A stretch of DNA of 64,000 nt from Ziziphus jujuba. Its lineage: Eukaryota > Streptophyta > Magnoliopsida > Rosales > Rhamnaceae. The notes under the pieces are model-generated. The model worked only from the letters and a program-made list of their open reading frames with translations. It had not been told where the DNA came from and ran no database searches. The DNA lies in the NCBI RefSeq assembly GCF_031755915.1, contig NC_083387.1, positions 11,677,001 to 11,741,000 on the forward strand, read 5' to 3'. This document shows, in pieces, positions 61,791-64,000 of the stretch; the stretch's first letter is position 1; each line of letters opens with the position of its first letter. The position numbers and the translations under genes are program-made.

Positions 61791-63158
61791 AGTTAATTGT
61801 TGATTAATACCTTAAGATTTCAGGAGTATGTGAATCAAATTCCAAACTTTTGAATTATACCTTGAAGTTCCAAATTTATTACAAATCAGTCCGATTTACT
61901 AACAGTATTAATTTTACAATTAGATGATATTAGCACAACATCATATTGATATCATAATTTATTTTTAAGTAAAAACTTAATTTTTTTAAAAATAAATTTC
62001 TTATTTTTCCATTTGATGTATATGTCTTTTAATTAAAAAAATTGCTTCTAATCCTATAGTATTTAAACTTTAATTTCTAAATATTTTTGGATCTAAAATT
62101 AAATAAAAAATTTAAAATAAATCTAAATTTTGGTCTAATGAAAATATTTTTATTAGACCAAAAGTTAAATAAAATTATTTTAATGGATGAAAAATTAATA
62201 ATAATTTTTTATGTCCAAAACATAAAAAAATTAGTCCAAAATAAACAAAATAAAAATTAGACAAAAAATAAAAATAATAATAAATTTTAATTTTTTAAAT
62301 TTTTTTCTTTATTTTTTATTTTGATCTAAAAGAAAGAAGGATGGTAAATTCACTTGCCAATCACTAGATTCTATAAAGAATGGACAACCATAGAAAAATT
62401 AGAGATACCACTTTTGCTTAAAAAGATAAGGATCTAAAAGTAATAAAAATAAATTATTATACCAAATAAAAAAAATATATATATTAATAATAAATTTATT
62501 TATTTTTTTATATTAGATTAAAATAAAAATCATGAAAATTAAAATTTATTTTTATTTTTTATTTTTATCTAATTTTCTCATTTTTTTATGATTTGGTCGT
62601 AAAAAATTACTACAAATTTTTGTTCTAAAATTATTTTATTTAATTTTTGGTCTAATAAAAATAATTTTACTAGAACTAATATTCCATTTTTAGTTTTTTT
62701 TTGTTTAATTTTAAGTCTAATTTTTATGTTTGTAAATTTTGGTCTATTTTTTTTTATTTTTTTTTATGGTTTAGGCATAACAAAATATTATTAATTTTTT
62801 GTATACTAAAGTCATTTTATTTAATTTTTTTATCTAATAAAATTTTTTTATTAGACCAAAAATTTCAATTTTATTTTTATATTTTGGTTTAATTTTAGGT
62901 CCAAAAATATTTAATTTCTTTGGAATTTTAATTTAAATAAGATAGGAATTGATAGAATTTAAATAAAAATAAAAATATAAAATAAAATAAAATATTTTTT
63001 ATTTTATTTTTTGGTTAAAAAAATGAATTAACACTGTTAGTCAACTGAACTGATTTGCAACAAATTTAAAATTTCAAAAATTTAATTCAAGCAATTTCAA
63101 ACTTTAAAATTCAATTCACATAACCATAAAACTTTAAAGTGCTAATCAGTAATTAGCC
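61791..63158. mobile_element. Large foldback element with long inverted arms
   Basis: The left arm begins GTTAATTGTTGATTAATACC. The reverse complement of the right end begins GGCTAATTACTGATTAGCAC. The arms stay alignable for over 120 bp, through TATGTGAAT, ACAAATCAGT and ACTAACAGT(A/G)TTAATT. Inside, about 62090-62300 pairs with the reverse complement of both 62510-62690 and 62700-62910, giving a nested second inverted repeat rich in TTTGGTCTAAT and ATTAGACCAAA. About 1.37 kb, no coding capacity. Confidence 0.72.
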
Positions 63159-64000
63159 ATAAAATATTCTCACTAGATAATATGATGCATCATATATAGA
63201 TTTTTTTATTCTTTTAAATATAAAACCTAAATAGGGTAAAAGTAGTCTATAAAATATGTGTGGGATCCATTAGCAATTTTTTTTTGGGGTAAATAATGGG
63301 ATTTATTGGCAATTCATATTGTTTATGAGTTTTATTATTTATGACAATAATCAATTTATGTGGTAAATTTTAATTGGACTATTTAATTATATTATTTTTT
63401 ATATTAAAACTTGTGAAAGAAAGTTCTTTAATGATGACTATTTAAATTATATAGCATATAAATCTCATTTTAATAATAACAAATACTATTTTTTATTTTT
63501 TAGTCGTTGATTTAACTTTTTAAAAATTACATTATTATTATTATTTTTTTCTATGGTAGCACCATTATTGGTAGTCCATATGTCTTTCTATAATTCTTTC
63601 ATGAACTCCTTAAAGCTATTTGAAACTTTTTTTTTTTTGTTATTTTATTTCAATTACACATTTCAATTGATGAATTTTAAAAAATTGACCATATACGATT
63701 GATGTAACTCTCTTGAAAAAGATTGACTTAATTAGTATATTCCTCGCAATTACATTTAAAAGATTGTAGGTACAAAATATCGAAAAGAAATTGTTGTAAA
63801 TAATCAAAAAATTAGTATAAATCTATTGGTAAATTATTTTATTTTTGATTAGTGTATAAGCCTAATTTCGTTAAACTCATTAGATACAATTTGAGGGACA
63901 AAGTACAAAAATTGTAATAATCAGATGGTAGAGTGTAATTTACCTACCCTTATTTTCTTCTTCTTAAATTTTTTTTTGGCTTTATTAATGTTGAACTGTC
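63159..64000. other. AT-rich intergenic, nothing recognised
   Basis: No gene, repeat family or regulatory cluster recognised. Homopolymer T runs occur near 63280 and 63630. Confidence 0.5.

Noticed and set aside
1..64000. CRISPR arrays, operons, prokaryotic ribosome-binding sites or integrons
   Set aside because: The sequence is clearly plant nuclear. The repeats present are microsatellites, tandem duplications or transposons, not regularly spaced arrays.

Overview
The window looks like nuclear DNA of a eudicot. It has many spliced genes with GT-AG introns, very AT-rich intergenic DNA with long (TA)n tracts, a Ty3/Gypsy-type LTR retrotransposon, and gene families specific to plants. The species cannot be named from the sequence alone. 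I rebuilt gene models by hand from splice sites and reading phase. Every multi-exon model closes in frame, but none has been checked against transcripts or databases.

Layout. 1.8-2.8 kb (-): a two-exon plastid-type protein with a DnaJ-like cysteine-rich zinc domain. 3.9-6.6 kb (-): a complete eight-exon secreted malectin-like/LRR protein with no kinase, encoding one LRR per exon. 9.4-11.9 kb (+): a six-exon Cgi121/TPRKB subunit of the KEOPS tRNA-modification complex. 12.7-16.5 kb (+): a two-exon DEM/CYPRO4 (Vid27-related) gene. 23.4-24.2 kb (-): an intronless group X AP2/ERF factor of ERF109/RRTF1 type. 29.7-35.0 kb (+): a decayed, internally deleted Gypsy element with both LTRs, primer-binding site and polypurine tract. 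38.2-43.4 kb (-): a six-exon LAG1/LOH2-type ceramide synthase. 50.4-52.9 kb (-): a nine-exon CYP707A abscisic acid 8'-hydroxylase. The last 11 kb has no recognisable gene; it holds AT-rich DNA, foldback elements and one GC-richer island.

The genes do not form an operon or biosynthetic cluster. The set does resemble Arabidopsis neighbourhoods as I remember them: Vid27-related, LOH2 and CYP707A4 lie together on chromosome 3 (At3g19240, At3g19260, At3g19270), and ERF109 and a TPRKB-like gene are neighbours on chromosome 4 (At4g34410, At4g34412). The window may therefore keep an ancestral order that was split between two duplicated segments in Arabidopsis.

The intergenic DNA is the most structured and least explained part. 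It holds at least four foldback or inverted-repeat elements, two of one family in opposite orientation near 28-29.6 kb, and fresh tandem duplications of 80 and 53 bp just outside the retrotransposon. It also holds small inverted-repeat elements embedded in (TA)n tracts, and three perfect CACGTG boxes within 84 bp downstream of the ABA-catabolism gene. I found no clearly new biological system.
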